The notes under the pieces: model-generated
What the model was told of the DNA's origin: nothing
Database searches by the model: none
Seen by the model: the letters and a program-made list of their open reading frames with translations, nothing else
DNA from: Halorhabdus salina
Lineage (GTDB): Archaea; Halobacteriota; Halobacteria; Halobacteriales; Haloarculaceae
NCBI RefSeq assembly: GCF_013839425.1
Contig: NZ_JACDNP010000003.1
Coordinates: 275,803-339,802, forward strand
DNA: 64,000 nt
Direction of reading: 5' to 3'
Shown: one piece after another, positions 16,172 to 25,171 of the stretch
Layout: each line of letters begins with the position of its first letter
How positions within the stretch are numbered: position 1 is the first letter of the stretch
Position numbers and translations under genes: made by a program

Positions 16172-17671
16172 GTGAGTGGCACACATCTCGCCATCGCACC
16201 GTTGATCGCGCTGTTTGGCGGTGTACTCGGGGCCTATCTGGCTGGCCGATCCACGCGTGGCCGATCGGCGACCCGGCCTGGCGTCGTCGCCGCGCTGGCA
16301 TTGGTGCTCGCACTGGCGTCGACCTGGTTGCTGTGGACGCGATCGCTCCCGATCGAATACGCCCTGTTCGGCGAGGGTGTCGGCGTACGCGTCACCGCAC
16401 TGAGTGTCTTTCTCTCGACGATCGCGTGCATGGTCGGCCTCGCTGTGACCGTCCACGCAATGGGGAGTGACGACAGCGATGACGCCGCCGACCTGTACTT
16501 CCCGCTCGTTCTCGCGACCGTCGCCGGCGTCGTCGGGATCGGCCTCTCCGCGGACCTGTTCTCGCTGTACGTCTTCTTCGAGGTGATGGCCGTCGCGACC
16601 TACGCGCTGGTCCCCTTCGCGGTCGATCGGGCAACGGCCGTCGAGGCAGGTCTCAAATACGTGATCATGAACGCCGCGGGCTCGCTGCTGGCAATCTTCG
16701 GCATTTCGCTCGTCTACGCCCACACCGGTGGCGTTCTCGACTTCGCCGCACTGTCCGGGGCGCTGACGGCAACGACCGGCCCGGGGCCCCTGGAGGCGGC
16801 GGTCCTCTTCCTCGTCGTCGGATTCGGCGTCAAGGCAGCGGTCGTCCCGCTACACACCTGGCTTCCGGACGCCTACACGGAGTCGCCGGCGAGCGCGAGC
16901 GCACTGCTTGCAGCCCTGGCGACGCCGGCTGCGATCGTCGCGATGGGCAAGGCGCTCTCGGTGGTTCCTGATGGCGTCTCGGTCGGTCTCCTGCTACTGG
17001 TGCTTGGCGCGCTGACGATGACCGTCGGCAACTTCCTCGCGCTGGGTCAGCGCGATCTCAAGCGACTGCTCGCCTATTCGTCGATCCCGCACGTCGGCTA
17101 CATCGTCTTCGGGCTCGGCGTCGGCTTCTACGGCGGGTTCGATGTCGCCTTCGACGGCGCCCTGTTCCACGTCCTCGCGAACGCGTTCATGAAGGGCGGT
17201 GCCTTCCTCGCGGTTGGCGCGATCGGCTATCGACTTGCCGGGGTCGAGGGCGAGCATCGAACGCTCGACGCGCTTGCCGGCGTGGGCTACCGGATGCCGG
17301 TCGCCGCAGGCGCGATCGCCGTCGCCGTGTTGGCACTCGCTGGCGTCCCGCCGCTCGCGGGCTTCTGGGGCAAACTGTTCATCGTCCTCGGGAGCGCCGA
17401 GGTATCGGGCGCAGTCGGCGTCGGTCTCGCCGTCATCGTGGTTGGCAACTCCTTCCTGTCGCTTGGGTACTATCTTCCGGTGCTCGGAGCCTTGTTCGAT
17501 AGCCCGACTGACGCCGTATCGTCGCTCGACCGGACGCCCACGCGACTCGCCGTGCCAATCCTGGCGATGACTGCCGGGACGATCCTGCTCGGACTCGCCC
17601 CGGCCTTCGGGCTCGACCTGGTCGGGCCAGCGGCTGACGTCTTGCAGCATGGCCTGGAGGTGACACCATGA
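16172..17671 (+). CDS. NuoN/NuoM/MrpD-like antiporter-type subunit
   Basis: A 499-residue protein with about 14 membrane helices of the proton-conducting antiporter family (complex I N/M, Mrp D, HyfB). The core motif is VKAAVVPLHTWLPDAYTESPASASALLA, with the channel lysine K in VKAAV, and the second lysine-containing half is LGQRDLKRLLAYSSIPHVGYI. YVFFEVMAVATYALVPF carries the conserved TM5 glutamate. It forms one of two predicted ion-translocating modules in this complex. It starts with GTG after GGGAGGG. Confidence 0.88.
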   Translation: MSGTHLAIAPLIALFGGVLGAYLAGRSTRGRSATRPGVVAALALVLALASTWLLWTRSLPIEYALFGEGVGVRVTALSVFLSTIACMVGLAVTVHAMGSDDSDDAADLYFPLVLATVAGVVGIGLSADLFSLYVFFEVMAVATYALVPFAVDRATAVEAGLKYVIMNAAGSLLAIFGISLVYAHTGGVLDFAALSGALTATTGPGPLEAAVLFLVVGFGVKAAVVPLHTWLPDAYTESPASASALLAALATPAAIVAMGKALSVVPDGVSVGLLLLVLGALTMTVGNFLALGQRDLKRLLAYSSIPHVGYIVFGLGVGFYGGFDVAFDGALFHVLANAFMKGGAFLAVGAIGYRLAGVEGEHRTLDALAGVGYRMPVAAGAIAVAVLALAGVPPLAGFWGKLFIVLGSAEVSGAVGVGLAVIVVGNSFLSLGYYLPVLGALFDSPTDAVSSLDRTPTRLAVPILAMTAGTILLGLAPAFGLDLVGPAADVLQHGLEVTP

Positions 17672-18207
17672 TCGAGCAACTGCCCACGGCTGTCCTCGGC
17701 CTTACGGTCCTGTTTGGGCTGGTCGCGGTCGCCGCACGGGACTTCCTGGTTTCGATCCTCTCGCTGTCGGGGGCGAGTGTCGCTCTCGCGGTGTACTTCT
17801 TCCTGGCAGGGGCACCGATCGCAGCGGTGTTCGAGGCGGTCGTCGCCGCCGGGCTGATAACCGTCCTCTTCCTGTTCGTGATCAGCCTGACCGAGGCTGA
17901 TACCGCCGAGCGCATCGAACGCGGGAAACTCACGGTGGTGGGGCTGGCACTCGGGGGCCTCCTCGGTGTCGGTATCGCTGTCTGGGCACTCCTCGATCCC
18001 GTTGCCAGCGAAGCAGCCACCGGGACGACGTTCGCCCAGGCACTGTGGAGTGGTCGGTCAGTCGATCTGCTCGCCGTCACAATACTCATGTTCGTCGGCG
18101 TCCTCGCCGTGGTCCGGTTGACGGCTGAACGGCTCGACCCCGTGACCGACACGACAGCGACGCAACCGGGTGACCGAGCCAGCGGCCAACAGGAGGGAGA
18201 GTCATGA
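17668..18207 (+). CDS. NuoJ-like membrane subunit
   Basis: A 179-residue protein with about five membrane helices. The segment VFEAVVAAGLITVLFLFVISLTE matches the NuoJ TM3 region whose pi-bulge links the hydrophilic arm to ion translocation. The C-terminus is soluble, acidic and poorly conserved. ATG overlaps the previous stop by 4 bp. Presence of J and K distinguishes this complex from minimal Ech hydrogenases. Confidence 0.85.
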   Translation: MIEQLPTAVLGLTVLFGLVAVAARDFLVSILSLSGASVALAVYFFLAGAPIAAVFEAVVAAGLITVLFLFVISLTEADTAERIERGKLTVVGLALGGLLGVGIAVWALLDPVASEAATGTTFAQALWSGRSVDLLAVTILMFVGVLAVVRLTAERLDPVTDTTATQPGDRASGQQEGES

Positions 18208-18488
18208 CTGCACTCGCCTATGGCGTCGCAGTGGCACTGTTAGTACTCGGCCTGGCGAGCATCGTCGCCGGTCGGAACGTGGTGAAGACGCTGATCGGCG
18301 TCGAACTCGCCTCGAAAGGCGTCCTCGTGAACTTTGTGGCGACCGATCCAGCCGGCAGTCAGGGGATCGTCGTGATTCTCATCGTGATCGATGCCGTCGT
18401 CGTCGCCGTGCTGCTGGGCGTGGCCGTCGCGGCGTATCGACAGTACGGAACGCTTGATCTCGATGCCCTCGGGAGGTTGACATGGTAA
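18204..18488 (+). CDS. NuoK-like membrane subunit
   Basis: A 94-residue, three-helix protein of the NuoK/MrpC family. IGVELASKGVLVNFVA carries the conserved TM2 glutamate used in ion transfer. The TM3 position, usually a glutamate in NuoK, appears as aspartate in VIDAVVVAV. It overlaps NuoJ by 4 bp and the L-like gene by 7 bp. Confidence 0.85.
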   Translation: MTALAYGVAVALLVLGLASIVAGRNVVKTLIGVELASKGVLVNFVATDPAGSQGIVVILIVIDAVVVAVLLGVAVAAYRQYGTLDLDALGRLTW

Positions 18489-20362
18489 CGAACCGACGGA
18501 CGTTGCTCGTATCGACGCCCGGCGTGCTGGTCGCCGGCGCACTGCTTGTCGCCGTTGCAGTCATGGCACCCGGACAGCCGACACCGGCCGTCCTGGCCCT
18601 CGGCGCGATCGTCCTACCGCTTGTCGGCGCAGCCGTGTTGCCGTTCGTCGCGACCGCGGGCGATCGCGTCCGGAACGGGACGGCCGTCCTGATCGGGGTT
18701 GTCACTGCGGGCCTGACGCTGTCGCTTGTCCCGCGCGCGCTGTCCGGTGATCCAGCCGTTGTCCAGTACGACGTCGCCTGGGTGCCGGCGGCCGACGTGT
18801 CTTTCGGCCTCTATATCGACGTTCTGGGCGTGCTAATGGCGACCATCGCGGGCATCGTCGGCGCGCTTGCGCTTGTCTTCTCGACGCGCTTCATGGAACG
18901 TGAAGGGGGGCTGACGCGGTACTACGCGCTCACGTTGCTGTTCGTCGGCGGGATGATCGGGTTCGTGTTGACCGACAGCCTCGTCGCGCTGTACGCCTTC
19001 TGGGAAGTGCTGGGACTGTGTTCGTTTGGCCTGATCGCGTTCTGTCTGGAGGACGAGACCTCCTTCGCGGCCGGCGTGAAGGCCTTCGTCACGACCCGCT
19101 TTGGCGACATCGGCCTGCTGGCTGGCATCGCCGTGCTGTGGGTCGGCGGCGGAACGTTCTCGATCCGTGGCCTGATCGACCAGGCTGCAAGCGGCGCGCT
19201 GCCGACCTGGACGCTTACCGCCGCCGGCGCGCTGTTCATCCTCGCGGCAGTGGGCAAATCGGCACAGTTCCCCTTACACGTCTGGCTACCCGACGCGATG
19301 GAGGCCCCGACGACCAGCACGGCGCTGATCCACGCCGCCTGTATGGTCAACGCCGGACTGTACCTCCTGCTTCGGACGCGCCCCATCTTCGAGGGGGTGT
19401 CCTGGTGGGCGACTGCCGTGCTGGCCATCGGGACGATTACCGCGTTCCTCGCGGCCGTGCTCGCAACCGTCGAGAACGACTTCAAGCGCGCGCTGGCCTA
19501 CTGTACAATCAGCCAGCTGGGGTACGTCACGGCGGCCATCGGTCTGGCCGGCGGCGTCCTGCCCGCGAGCTATCACCTCCTGAGCCACTCGATTTTCAAG
19601 GCGCTGCTGTTCCTGGCAGCTGGCTCGGTCATCTACGGGATCGGTGGGACGGTACACAAACACGTCGACATGGTCGAGTATAGGGGCGTGGGGAACCGCG
19701 AGCAGATGCCCCTGACCAACGCGGCTTTCCTCGTGGGTATCCTCGGGCTGATCGGCGTCCCCGGGTTCAACGGCTTCTGGAGCAAGGAGTTGATCCTCTC
19801 GACGGCACTGGAGGGCAGTGCCATCGAGCAGGTCGCCTTCGGCGTCCTGGCGATCACGGCCGTCTTGACGGCCGTCTACTCGATCCGGATCTACTATCTG
19901 GTGTTCGTCGCCGAGCCGACGGCGAGTGCCGAGGAATCGCCGCTCGCGATGACCGGGCCGCTGGCCGTGTTGGCTGGGCTGACGGTTACCTCCTGGCTCG
20001 CCATCGGACCGCTCTCCGATGGGCTGGCGACGTACTTCCCGGCAAGTCACCTCCACGCCTACACGCTCGTCGAATTCCTCGAGCACACGCTGACGCCCCG
20101 GACAGCTGTCCTGACGGCCGGGATCCTCGGCTTTGGCTATGTCGGGTTCCGCTTCCGGGAGCCGATCAACGTCGCCGCGCCGAACGGGCTGCTTGCCATC
20201 CTCGACGCTGGCTACGGCTTTGATCGACTCTACAAGGAGCTCGTCGCGGCCTACCGCTGGTGGTGTACCCGGACGCGCATCATCCAGACCGGTGACGTGA
20301 ACTACAACGCGGTCGGGATCGTTGTCGCGTTAGTGCTCGCCGCCGTGGTGCTCGTCATCTGA
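18482..20362 (+). CDS. NuoL-like antiporter-type subunit
   Basis: A 626-residue distal membrane subunit with about 15-16 helices. Conserved motifs include YAFWEVLGLCSFGLI (TM5 Glu), VGKSAQFPLHVWLPDAMEAP (TM7 Lys region), TSTALIHAACMV, and NDFKRALAYCTISQLGYV. The C-terminal region after about 520, ending with PINVAAPNGLLAI and a final helix, corresponds to the NuoL lateral helix and transmembrane anchor. Last gene of the hydrogenase locus; a T-rich tract CCCTTTTTG at about 20378-20385 may end transcription. Confidence 0.92.
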   Translation: MVTNRRTLLVSTPGVLVAGALLVAVAVMAPGQPTPAVLALGAIVLPLVGAAVLPFVATAGDRVRNGTAVLIGVVTAGLTLSLVPRALSGDPAVVQYDVAWVPAADVSFGLYIDVLGVLMATIAGIVGALALVFSTRFMEREGGLTRYYALTLLFVGGMIGFVLTDSLVALYAFWEVLGLCSFGLIAFCLEDETSFAAGVKAFVTTRFGDIGLLAGIAVLWVGGGTFSIRGLIDQAASGALPTWTLTAAGALFILAAVGKSAQFPLHVWLPDAMEAPTTSTALIHAACMVNAGLYLLLRTRPIFEGVSWWATAVLAIGTITAFLAAVLATVENDFKRALAYCTISQLGYVTAAIGLAGGVLPASYHLLSHSIFKALLFLAAGSVIYGIGGTVHKHVDMVEYRGVGNREQMPLTNAAFLVGILGLIGVPGFNGFWSKELILSTALEGSAIEQVAFGVLAITAVLTAVYSIRIYYLVFVAEPTASAEESPLAMTGPLAVLAGLTVTSWLAIGPLSDGLATYFPASHLHAYTLVEFLEHTLTPRTAVLTAGILGFGYVGFRFREPINVAAPNGLLAILDAGYGFDRLYKELVAAYRWWCTRTRIIQTGDVNYNAVGIVVALVLAAVVLVI

Positions 20363-20436
20363 CGGCCGAAAACGCACCCTTTTTGCTCACGTGGCCGCCA
20401 TGACTGGACAATGAGCCCGACAGCGCGACCTGTGAG

Positions 20437-21411
20437 GTGGTGGCCGTGACCCGCGAGTTTACCGAGATCACCGTCGTCGGCGACGACGCCACGGGATTGA
20501 TCGCCGAGGTTACCTCCCTCCTCTTCGAGCGCGGGATCAACATCGAAGACCTCGATCAGGCGGTCCGGGAGGGCGTCTTCCGGATGACGACGATGGTCGA
20601 CACCAGCGAGATGATCGTCACCGAGGAGACCCTGCGGGAGGATCTCCAGGACCTTGCCGACGATCTCGGAGTCGACATCACGGTCCGGTTCCCCGAGGAC
20701 CGTGAGACCCAGTCTATCGCTGTTCTCGTGACCAAGGAGAGTCACTGCCTGGAAGCCATCTTCGAGGCCTGGGCCAGCGGGAATATCGACGCCGACGTCG
20801 AGGTGGTCATCGGCAACCACTCCGATCTCCAACCGCTCGCCGAGAAGTACGATGTCCCTTTCCACGACATCGGCGACGAGAAGGGCACGCCCGACGAGGA
20901 CGAACTCTTAGATCTGCTCGCCGAGTACAACGCGGACCTGATCGTCCTCGCGCGGTACATGCGCATCCTCAGCCCGGACGTCGTCTTCCGGTACGAAAGT
21001 CGGATCATCAACGTCCATCCCTCGCTACTTCCCTCCTTCCCCGGTGCGTCGGCGTACATGCAGGCCATCGAGGAGGGAGTCCGGATCGCCGGCGTGACCG
21101 CCCACTACGTGACAACTGACCTCGATCAGGGCCCGGTCATCACCCAGCGGGTGTTCAACGTTCCTCCGGAAGCGACCGAGGAAGAACTGCAGCAGATCGG
21201 CCAGCCATTAGAGGCCGAGGCACTACTGGAGGCGATAGATCTCCACCTCAACGACGAGATCTACGTCCACCGTGGTCGGACTCGGCTGCGCGATCCCGAG
21301 GAGACCGACGCCCAACTGGGCGCCCCCGAAAAGATCGACGAACTCAATCCCGATCGACCGATCGATGGGTTAGGTGAAATTGTTTCAACGGGTGGCGAGG
21401 CCGACGACTGA
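20437..21411 (+). CDS. purU: formyltetrahydrofolate deformylase
   Basis: A 324-residue enzyme with an N-terminal ACT domain (EITVVGDDATGLIAEVTSLLFERG), a second regulatory stretch, and a C-terminal formyl-transferase fold. Catalytic signature: VIGNHSDL, VLARYMRILSPD, IINVHPSLLPSFPGASAY and GVTAHYVTTDLDQGPVI. It hydrolyses 10-formyl-THF to formate and THF, controlling the one-carbon pool for purine synthesis. The C-terminal about 45 residues are an acidic extension. GTG starts at 20437 and 20446 are both possible. It follows the hydrogenase operon by 74 bp. Confidence 0.92.
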   Translation: MVAVTREFTEITVVGDDATGLIAEVTSLLFERGINIEDLDQAVREGVFRMTTMVDTSEMIVTEETLREDLQDLADDLGVDITVRFPEDRETQSIAVLVTKESHCLEAIFEAWASGNIDADVEVVIGNHSDLQPLAEKYDVPFHDIGDEKGTPDEDELLDLLAEYNADLIVLARYMRILSPDVVFRYESRIINVHPSLLPSFPGASAYMQAIEEGVRIAGVTAHYVTTDLDQGPVITQRVFNVPPEATEEELQQIGQPLEAEALLEAIDLHLNDEIYVHRGRTRLRDPEETDAQLGAPEKIDELNPDRPIDGLGEIVSTGGEADD

Positions 21412-21464
21412 CGACCAGTTGGAACCCAATCGGCCGATAATAACGCTCCAGCGGAGAAAACGAG

Positions 21465-21686
21465 TTATTCCAGACCGAGGTCGGCCAGCGAGTGCGTGTG
21501 CTGCCACGCGCCAGCGATCGCGTCAGTATCGAAGGTGATGACGCCGTCGGTCAGCTCCAGCCGGACGGTGTCGCCGTCGATCTCCGTGTCGTGAAGGTGC
21601 AGTTCAAGCGGCTGGCCGAAGTCCGCGACCGCGATCATCAGTTCACCGTTCGTTTCGAGCAACTCCTGTAGTTCGTCAGCTTCCAT
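21465..21686 (-). CDS. small conserved haloarchaeal protein of unknown function
   Basis: A 73-residue acidic protein, MEADELQELLETNG followed by a beta-rich middle (MIAVADFGQPLELHLHDTEI, DTVRLELTDGVITFDTDAI) and a short C-terminal helix. It has no cysteines, no membrane segment and no nucleotide motif. Monocistronic and convergent with purU. I do not recognise a characterised family. Confidence 0.6.
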   Translation of the reverse strand: MEADELQELLETNGELMIAVADFGQPLELHLHDTEIDGDTVRLELTDGVITFDTDAIAGAWQHTHSLADLGLE

Positions 21687-21856
21687 AGTCGGATACAGCT
21701 ACACGCGAACTACCCAAAAAGATTGCTACATCATGGATTTTCGACGCTGATTCCACCGAACGGACCGACGCAAGCCCTCGTTTTTGGCCGGCCTAAAAAC
21801 AGGCAGAACCCGCCCCTTCTGGAAGGGCTAAACGGGGCCGTCCCTGCTGTCGGGGT

Positions 21857-21967
21857 ATGCAGGTCTCCCACTACGATACGTGTCAGGACTGTGGCTGTGA
21901 ACTCGAAGCAACCACGACCTACCGCAATCACGCCTACTGTGGCGATTGTGGCGGGACGCTCGCCTGA
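21857..21967 (+). CDS. 36-residue zinc-finger microprotein
   Basis: A short frame from ATG 21857 to TGA 21967, beginning MQVSHYDTCQDCGCELEA and ending HAYCGDCGGTLA. The CxxC pairs (C9/C12 and C28/C31) form a complete zinc ribbon. Such one-domain CPxCG-like microproteins are common in haloarchaea and some affect swarming or stress responses. No clear promoter is seen; the 170 bp upstream contain several short GC hairpins. The regular spacing of the cysteines argues that it is real. Confidence 0.6.
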   Translation: MQVSHYDTCQDCGCELEATTTYRNHAYCGDCGGTLA

Positions 21968-21997
21968 GTCGCGACAGCAACAGTCCGCTCAGAGATC

Positions 21998-23017
21998 CTA
22001 GACACGCTCGATCGCGTCCTCGATAGCTGGCGCGTCGAAGACATCCCGACCGACATAGGCGTTCGTCCCCGCCTGGTAGAGGTCGCTTGCGGCGTCGATA
22101 ATATCTTCTTCGAGCGGTTCCGGCTGGCGCTCACACAGTGATTTCCAGTCGGCCACGCCGCGCTCGTTCGCCACCGCCTTCGCGTCGCTGACGGCCCCGA
22201 CCCAGTCCGATTGGGTCCGCTTGTGATATTGTCGAATGACTTCCTTGCTGACTTCCTGCCCATCGTAGGAGAACCGATTCTCATCGAAGGTGCCCACCAC
22301 GTCAGCGACCCGGATCTCGCCCTGGTAGTAGAGACACTCGATTTTGCCGTCTTCGTGGACGAAGCCTGCCTCGGCAGCCTGGCGATTGAGCAGGTCGTTG
22401 ACCTCGCGGGCGACAGCTTCGAGAGCATCGATATCGGCACGGCCGGCGATCCGGTCGGCCGCCGCCGCCGAGAGGTACCGATCCTGTTCCTCGTACTTCG
22501 TCGAGAATTCCACGATCGGGTCGGTCAGTTCGACGGCCTCCTCGGGCCACGATTCGTAATCGAGACCGTGGTCGGCCGGGTCCGAGCGCTTCCGAAGGCT
22601 CGAACCGACGGGGACGGTGTTGCGGAAGACGATCTCCAGCGGGATGAGGTAGTTCTCGCCCGCCGCGTCGTGATAGGCATCGTAGTCGTAGCCGCCTGTC
22701 TCGTGTGGCAGATCCGGGACCTGTGTCAGACTGATAGCCATCTCGCGGGGCTGTTTTCCGGCCTCGATGGCCGTTTCGAGGGCCATCTGTTCGCCATCGA
22801 CGACGACACCCTCGTAATGAGTGCCTATGCCAGCTGCGTCCAGTTGGTCGAAGTTAGAGGCCCCCATCGTACAGAGTGACGCCCCCTTTCCGGGGATTTC
22901 GTCGGGCATCTTCCCCCAGTCGAACACCGAGTAGTCGTCGGTGAAGACGAACGCGCCCCGACCCAACCCGGTCGCCGTCGGTTCCTCGTCGATCCGGAAC
23001 TCCTTGACGCTGGTCAT
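21998..23017 (-). CDS. purC: phosphoribosylaminoimidazole-succinocarboxamide synthase
   Basis: A 339-residue SAICAR synthetase, joining aspartate to CAIR in purine synthesis. Signature segments are [60 protein letters not shown] and a [25 protein letters not shown] region containing the catalytic acidic residues. The ATG at 23017 is chosen over a 13-codon longer frame; a TATA-like CCTCTAAGGG lies 29 bp upstream of it. Longer than the bacterial enzyme, as usual in haloarchaea. Confidence 0.93.
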   Translation of the reverse strand: MTSVKEFRIDEEPTATGLGRGAFVFTDDYSVFDWGKMPDEIPGKGASLCTMGASNFDQLDAAGIGTHYEGVVVDGEQMALETAIEAGKQPREMAISLTQVPDLPHETGGYDYDAYHDAAGENYLIPLEIVFRNTVPVGSSLRKRSDPADHGLDYESWPEEAVELTDPIVEFSTKYEEQDRYLSAAAADRIAGRADIDALEAVAREVNDLLNRQAAEAGFVHEDGKIECLYYQGEIRVADVVGTFDENRFSYDGQEVSKEVIRQYHKRTQSDWVGAVSDAKAVANERGVADWKSLCERQPEPLEEDIIDAASDLYQAGTNAYVGRDVFDAPAIEDAIERV

Positions 23018-23317
23018 CGAATCGGCGTTCCGGGCCGGCACCCTTAGAGGTTGCACATCCTACCGGCCGGGCACATCGCCGTCGAGTGCACGCCCGTTCA
23101 ACGCATGTGCGTCTCCGGAACAGCTTCGAGCGGTAACTGCCTATCCCATCACAAACGCGTGTGTTGCCCTGGATCACGAGAGGGCGTTAGAAAACCAAGC
23201 GGTCATTACAGCTTTATCTATTCGAACGGACTGGCTGAAACGTGAGATACATTTATACAAGTGGCTTTTGTTATCGAGATCGATAGGCGCACTCATCGCA
23301 TATCGCCCCGTTCTACA
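23018..23317. promoter_or_regulatory. 300-bp divergent promoter region of purC and the sensor kinase
   Basis: No gene is seen here. CCTCTAAGGG (minus strand, 23041-23050) is placed for purC. On the plus strand TTTATAC (23252-23258) lies about 63 bp before the kinase ATG at 23318, predicting a leader of about 35 nt and arguing against the in-frame GTG at 23261 as the kinase start. The right half is clearly AT-richer than the surroundings. Confidence 0.45.
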
Positions 23318-25096
23318 ATGAGCTCCCAAGACGTTCACATACTCCACGTTCCTGCTCCCGCTGCCGATCGGGAGATCGGGAAGCAACTCGCCAATATCGA
23401 CGGATACGACGTGCTTACGAAGACATGCATCGAACCGGCCCTAGAAGCCGTCACGGCTGGCGATATAGATTGTATCGTCACCGTGGACGACGGGAGCGGT
23501 GCCGGAATCACATTTCTCCGCCGTCTCCGGTCGCGAGTTACCGACCCGACGCCGTTCGTTCTCGTCGTGGACAATCCAGCCGAGCAGACAGTGATAGACG
23601 CGCTGAACGCCGGTGCCGATCGATTTCGCCGAGTCCAGGAGGTCGAAGACGACGTATCCTCACTGGCTACAGCGATCGACGAAAGTATCATGGCTCGCAA
23701 CGCCGAGCGACAGGCCGCCCAAGACCGCCGCGAATACGAGCGGCTGTTCAAACATATCAACGAGGGGGTCGCATTACATCGGCTGGTTAGAGACGACGAC
23801 GGAACACCAATCGACTACGAATTGATGGAGGTGAACCCGGCCGGCCGTGATATGCTCGATATCGATTCGCCACGGGCGTTGCCGGCCCATGCGTCGACAT
23901 TCTTCGAGCAGGACCCACCACCGTATCTCGATCAATATGCGGATGTCGTCGAGACTGGCGAATCCGTGACATTCGAGACGTACTTCGAGCCGTTCGAATC
24001 GTGGTTCAGCGTAGCCGCGTACGCACCGGACGGAAATCAGTTCGCCACGGTTTTCGAAGACATCACGGGACGACGGGAACGACAGTCCGAACTGGAACTC
24101 TTCCGGGAGATGATCGACCACGCCCAGGACGGAATCTTCGTTATCGATGCGGAAACGGGCGTGATCGAGGACGTCAACGAGGCCGCCTGCGACCGACTCG
24201 GATACGAACGCTCGGAGTTGGAGGGGGCTGGGGCCTGGGAAATTTCGACCTTCTTCGAAGACCAATCGGCGTTCCAGCGGTACATCGGGCGGGAGGATGA
24301 TGACCAACGCCTCCACGTCGAAACCACCCACGAACGCAAGGACGGCAGCGAGATACCCGTCGAAATAGTGGCGTCGACGGTCTCGGCCGGGACCGACACG
24401 TATCGCGTCACCATCGCCCGTGACATCACCGGCCGCAAAGCACGCGAACAGGAACTCAAAGCCGAAAAGGAGCGCCTCGAAGAGTTCGCAAGCGTGTTGA
24501 GTCACGATCTCCGGACGCCCCTGGAAGTGGCGATGGGCCGACTCGAACTGGCCAGAGAAGACAGCGAATCCGACCACCTGGCCTCCGCCGACCGAGCGCT
24601 TGCCCGGATCGACGAGATCATCGAAGACGTCCTGACGCTCGTCCGAAAAGGCCAAACCGTCGATCCCGAGGCCATCGAGACCCTCGAACTGGCGTCGGTC
24701 GCGCGAGCGTGCTGGCAGACAGTGAGTACGGCCGACGCGACATTGCGAATCGAGACAGACAGAGAGATCGAGGCTGATCCGGGACGACTCAAGGAGCTAC
24801 TCGAGAATCTCTACCGAAACGCCGTGGAGCACGGCGAGACCGGCGTGACTGTCGTGGTCGGTGACCGCCCGGACGGGTTTTTCGTCGCCGACGACGGCCC
24901 AGGGATCCCACCGGCAGACCGAGAGGCCGTTTTCGAGGCAGGATACTCGACCCGGGAGGGTGGCTCAGGACTGGGGCTGAGTATCGTCGAATCAGTCGCC
25001 CAGGCCCACGGCTGGAGCGTCGACGTGAGTGAATGCGAGCAAGGGGGCGTCCGCTTCGAATTCACTGGTCTGGAATCGACGAGAGCCGGCGACTGA
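23318..25096 (+). CDS. PAS-domain sensor histidine kinase
   Basis: A 592-residue soluble kinase. Residues 1-120 form a receiver-like domain (DIDCIVTVDDGSGAGITFLRRLRS, FVLVVDNPAEQTVIDALNAGAD) that lacks a clear canonical set of phospho-acceptor residues. Two PAS domains follow (about 140-255 and 258-375, each ending in the EDITGR/RDITGR junction), then HisKA with H396 in VLSHDLRTPLEV. The HATPase is complete: NLYRNAVEH (N box), DDGPGIP (G1) and GGSGLGLSI (G2). No membrane segment, so it senses a cytoplasmic or redox/ligand signal. No response regulator gene is adjacent, typical of haloarchaeal kinases. Confidence 0.9.
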   Translation: MSSQDVHILHVPAPAADREIGKQLANIDGYDVLTKTCIEPALEAVTAGDIDCIVTVDDGSGAGITFLRRLRSRVTDPTPFVLVVDNPAEQTVIDALNAGADRFRRVQEVEDDVSSLATAIDESIMARNAERQAAQDRREYERLFKHINEGVALHRLVRDDDGTPIDYELMEVNPAGRDMLDIDSPRALPAHASTFFEQDPPPYLDQYADVVETGESVTFETYFEPFESWFSVAAYAPDGNQFATVFEDITGRRERQSELELFREMIDHAQDGIFVIDAETGVIEDVNEAACDRLGYERSELEGAGAWEISTFFEDQSAFQRYIGREDDDQRLHVETTHERKDGSEIPVEIVASTVSAGTDTYRVTIARDITGRKAREQELKAEKERLEEFASVLSHDLRTPLEVAMGRLELAREDSESDHLASADRALARIDEIIEDVLTLVRKGQTVDPEAIETLELASVARACWQTVSTADATLRIETDREIEADPGRLKELLENLYRNAVEHGETGVTVVVGDRPDGFFVADDGPGIPPADREAVFEAGYSTREGGSGLGLSIVESVAQAHGWSVDVSECEQGGVRFEFTGLESTRAGD

Positions 25097-25171
25097 CTGG
25101 GCCACTACCCGCGGTAGGCATCGCGTCCCGCTTCGAGTGGCTTATGTCGATCGCGCTACAATGGCCCGGAG

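Noticed and set aside
11482..20362. Formate hydrogenlyase
   Set aside because: No formate dehydrogenase gene or molybdopterin motif is present; PurU only produces formate in folate metabolism.
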